A DNA stretch of 64,000 nt, taken from Micromussa lordhowensis. Lineage: Eukaryota > Cnidaria > Anthozoa > Scleractinia > Lobophylliidae. The position numbers were made by a program, and so were the translations under genes. Below the pieces are notes generated by a model that ran no database searches, was not told where the DNA came from, and saw nothing but the letters and a program-made list of their open reading frames with translations. Where the stretch lies: contig OZ026600.1 in assembly GCA_964020085.1 (NCBI GenBank), positions 11,691,348-11,755,347 of the forward strand. The letters run 5' to 3'. Within the stretch, counting starts at the first letter, position 1; each line of letters starts with the position of its first letter. This document shows positions 61,429-64,000 of this stretch, one piece after another.

Positions 61429-62957
61429 AACGTTTTGCTGCAAACCGCGGCTCCAAAAGTGCCCGTAGAGCCGAGTTATGACAAATTTGCCAAGGACACC
61501 TAAATCGGCCATTTTCTGAGAATTTGCCAAGGGGGGACCAAGGGAAAATGCTCAAAAAAGTAGGCCGACTATAGGGGCCTCAAAATCACCCTGGCGCAAA
61601 TTGCATCATCTCCTAATTGGTATGCGCTTGAAGTGCAATCATAGGAGAACATTTTGCTGCAAACCGCGGTTCCAAAAGTGCTCGTAGAGCCGAGTTATGA
61701 CAAATTTGCCAAGGACACCTAAATGGGCCATTTTCTTAGATTTTGCCAAGGGGTGACCAAGGGAAAATGCTCAAAAAAGTATGCCGACTATAGGGGCTTC
61801 AAAAACACCCTGGCGCAAATTGCATCATCTCTTAATTGGTATGCGCTTGAAGTGCAATAATAGGAGAACATTTTGCTGCAAACCGCGGCTCCAAAAGTGC
61901 CCGTAGAGCCGAGTTATTACAAATTTGCCAAGGACACCTAACTCTTCCATTTTCTGAGAATTTGCCAAGGCGGGACCAAGGGAAAATGCTCAAAAAAGTA
62001 GGCCGACTATAGGGGCTTCAAAAACACCCTGGCGCAAATTGCATCATCTCCTAATTGGTATGCGCTTGAAGTGCAATCATAGGAGAACATTTTGCTGCAA
62101 ACCGCGGCTCCAAAAGTGCCCGTAGAGCCGAGTTATGACAAATTTGCCAAGGACACCTAAATCGGCCATTTTCTGAGATTTTGCCAAGGGGAGACCAAGG
62201 GAAAATGCTCAAAAAAGTAGGCCGACTATAGGGGCTTCAAAAACACCCTGGCGCAAATTGCATCATCTCCTCATTGGTATGCACTTGAAGTGCAATCATA
62301 GGAGAACATTTTGCTGCAAACCGCGGCTCCAAAAATGCCCGTAGAGCTGAGTGATGACAAATTTTCTAAGGACACCTAAATCGGCCATTTTCTAAGATTT
62401 TGCCAAGTGGGGACCATGGGAAAATGCTCCAAAAAGTAGGCCGACTATAGGGGCTTCATAAACACCCTGGAGCAAATTGCATCATCTCCTAATTGGTATG
62501 CGCTTGAAGTGCAATCATAGGAGAACATTTTGCTGCAAACCGCGGCTCCAAAAGTGCCCGTAGAGCCGAGTTATGACAAATTTGCCAAGGACACATAAAT
62601 CGGCCATTTTCTGAGATTTTGCCAAGGGGGGACCAAGGCGAAATGCTCAAAAACGTAGGCCGACTATAGGGGCTTCAAAAACACCCTGGCGCAAATTGCA
62701 TCATCTCCTAATTGGTATGCGCTTGAAGTGCAATCATAGGAGAACATTTTGCTGCAAACCGCGGCTCCAAAAGTGCCCGTAGCGCCGAGTTATGACAAAT
62801 TTGCCATGGACACCTAAATCGGCCATTTTCTGAGATTTTGCCAAGGGGGGACCAAGGGAAAATGCTCAAAAAAGTAGGCCGACTATAGGGGCTTCAAAAA
62901 CACCCTGGCGCAAATTGCATCATCTCGTAATTGGTATGCGCTTAAAGTGCAATCATA

Positions 62958-62963
62958 GGTACC
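62958..62963. other. Private GGTACC (KpnI) variant site, copy 2
   Basis: Same ATAGGTACCCATTTTGC change as at 54884, in the partner segment, with the same AGGGCCCATAG and GAGTTAGGAC following. Confidence 0.85.
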
Positions 62964-63280
62964 CATTTTGCTGCAAACCGCGGCTCCAAAAGGGCCCATA
63001 GAGCCGAGTTAGGACAAATTTGCCAAGGACACCTAAATCAGCCATTTTCTGAGATTTGGCGAAGGGGGGACCAAGGGAAAATCCTCAAAAAAGAAGTCGG
63101 ACTATAGGGGCTTCAAAAACACCCTGTCGCAAATTGCATCATCTCCTAATTGGTATGCGCTTAAAGTGCAATCATAGGAGAACATTTTGCTGCAAACCGC
63201 GGCTCCAAAAATGCCCGTAGAGCCGAGTTATGACAAATTTGCCAAGGACACCTAAATCGGCCATTTTCTAAGATTTTGCC

Positions 63281-64000
63281 AAGGGGGGACCAAGGGAAAA
63301 TGCTCAAAAAAGTAGGCCGACTATAGGGGCTTCAAAAACTCCCTGGCGCAAATTGCATCATCTCCTAATTGGTATGCGCTTGAAGTGCAATCATAGGAGA
63401 ACATTTTGCTGCAAACCGCGGCTCCAAAAATGTACGTAGAGCTGAGTGATGACAAATTTTCTAAGGACACCTAAATCGGCCATTTTCTGAGATTTTGCCA
63501 AGTGGGGACCATGGGAAAATGCTCCAAAAAGTAGGCCGACTATAGGGGCTTCAAAAACACCCTGGCGCAAATTGCATCATCTCCTAATTGGTATGCGCTT
63601 AAAGTGCAATCATAGGAGAACATTTTGCTGCTAACCTAGGCTCCAAAAGTGCCCGTAGAGCCGAGTTATGACAAATTTGCCAAGGACACCTAAATCGGCC
63701 ATTTTCTGAGATTTTGCCAAGGGGGGACCAAGGGAAAATGCTCAAAAAAGTAGGCCGACTATAGGGGCTTCAAAAACTCCCTGGCGCAAATTGCATCATC
63801 TCCTAATTGGTATGCGCTTGAAGTGCAATCATAGGAGAACATTTTGCTGCAAACCGCGGCTCCAAAAATGTACGTAGAGCTGAGTGATGACAAATTTTCT
63901 AAGGACACCTAAATCGGCCATTTTCTGAGATTTTGCCAAGTGGGGACCATGGGAAAATGCTCTAAAAAGTAGGCCGACTATAGGGGCTTCATAAACACCC
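63281..64000. repeat. 438-bp (2-monomer) tandem repeat at window end
   Basis: CAAAAACTCCCTGGCGC (about 63343 and 63781) and AAAAATGTACGTAGAGCTGAG (63426 and 63864 region) recur exactly two monomers apart, each followed by GACAAATTTTCTAAGG and ACCATGGGAAAATGCTC. The second copy runs out of the window, so the length of this dimer array is unknown. Confidence 0.84.

Larger units (their letters stand above)
60830..63170. repeat. Long offset segment of domain 8, copy 2 (five monomers shorter)
   Basis: Partner of 51660-55100, in the same marker order: GGCCGATTATAGG, the 255-bp monomer, GCAGAACGTTTTGC, GTATGCCGAC, CTAACTCTTCC, GGGGAGACC, TGCACTTG, GGTACC. Monomers present in copy 1 but absent here account for the stepwise fall in offset. 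Confidence 0.8.
1..64000. repeat. 219-bp satellite array, whole window
   Basis: The landmark AACATTTTGCTGC recurs at 1, 220 and 439 and then about every 219 bases to the end of the window, always in the same orientation, giving about 290 head-to-tail copies. Monomers differ by scattered substitutions and rare small indels; most pairs look well over 90% identical by eye. No inverted copy, transposon, simple-sequence tract or unique spacer interrupts the array. Tandem arrays of this size are established components of eukaryotic centromeric, pericentromeric or subtelomeric heterochromatin; which of these applies here cannot be told from sequence alone. The array continues past both window ends. 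There is no sign of rRNA, 5S rRNA or tRNA sequence that would make it a gene-spacer repeat. Species is unknown; a plant is plausible but unproven. Confidence 0.98.
51180..64000. repeat. Satellite domain 8 (GGCTATAGGGAC, CTCTTCC, TTTTCTAAGG variants)
   Basis: Marked by GTAGGCCGGCTATAGGGAC, CACCTAACTCTTCC, GTATGCCGAC, TGCTAACC(G/T)CGG, GTGATGACAAATTTTCTAAGG and GGGCCTCAAAATCACC monomers. Segments from about 51660 to 55100 are matched by about 60830 to 63170 with an offset that drops in whole-monomer steps. The domain also holds 255-, 192- and 200-bp monomers. No gene or non-satellite insertion is seen. Confidence 0.78.

Noticed and set aside
1..64000. About 80 open frames of 60-86 codons on both strands as possible small genes
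   Set aside because: All fall in the same few monomer frames, give variants of the same peptides, and open or close by single variant bases in the satellite. None has a gene-like context, and frames on opposite strands overlap each other.
1..64000. CRISPR array
   Set aside because: The whole 219-bp period is repeated, with no short conserved repeat alternating with unique spacers, and no cas genes are present.
1..64000. Ribosomal spacer, 5S rRNA or tRNA-derived repeat
   Set aside because: I see no 5S gene, rRNA segment, tRNA fold or polymerase III A and B boxes in the monomer.
1..64000. CENP-B box
   Set aside because: No match to NTTCGNNNNANNCGGGN was seen in the common monomer.
1..64000. 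Identification as a named satellite family of a particular plant, for example the 218-bp family of olive
   Set aside because: Only the similar length suggests it. I cannot compare sequences here, and the common monomer shows no TCGA (TaqI) site.

Overview
The whole 64 kb window is one uninterrupted head-to-tail satellite DNA array. The repeat unit (monomer) is 219 bp with about 47% G+C in the form counted from positions 1-219. Roughly 290 copies are present, all in the same orientation. The array runs off both ends of the window: it opens at the chosen monomer start and closes inside a monomer. I see no protein-coding gene, RNA gene, transposon, CRISPR array or unique sequence of any length. 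The many 60-86 codon open frames, and one of 171 codons, are by-products of the repeat. A 219-bp unit is exactly 73 codons, so frame is kept from copy to copy and the same short peptide recurs wherever a variant base removes a stop.

The structure indicates a nuclear eukaryotic genome, in a heterochromatic block such as a centromere, pericentromere, subtelomere or B chromosome. A plant is plausible from the satellite style, but the sequence does not name a species and I do not recognise the family by name.

Layout by monomer variants: (1) about 1-8400, with offset repeats of 1752 and 2191 bp; (2) about 8400-13520, a 1969-bp nine-monomer tandem duplication; (3) about 13520-15686, a short run of locally homogenised monomers; (4) about 15687-28950, two almost identical 6577-bp thirty-monomer units, each holding a nested 878-bp duplication; (5) about 28950-33400, a mosaic related to (4) with a 2631-bp offset repeat and two adjacent identical monomers; (6) about 33400-35600, a 657-bp trimer repeat; (7) about 35600-51180, a family of related multi-monomer units with offsets 876, 1279, 1969, 5381 and 8410 bp, including 184-, 195- and 215-bp deleted monomers; (8) about 51180-64000, two related segments whose offset falls in whole-monomer steps (9169, 8950, 8512, 8074 bp), including 255-, 192- and 200-bp monomers.

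The interest lies in how the array evolves. Unequal exchange in whole-monomer steps, local single-monomer amplification, short-homology deletions carried as lineage tags, mosaic monomers at exchange points, and CpG decay at every CpG site of the monomer can all be read from the sequence. I found no novel gene system. Block boundaries and duplication limits were placed by eye and are good to a few tens of bases at best.
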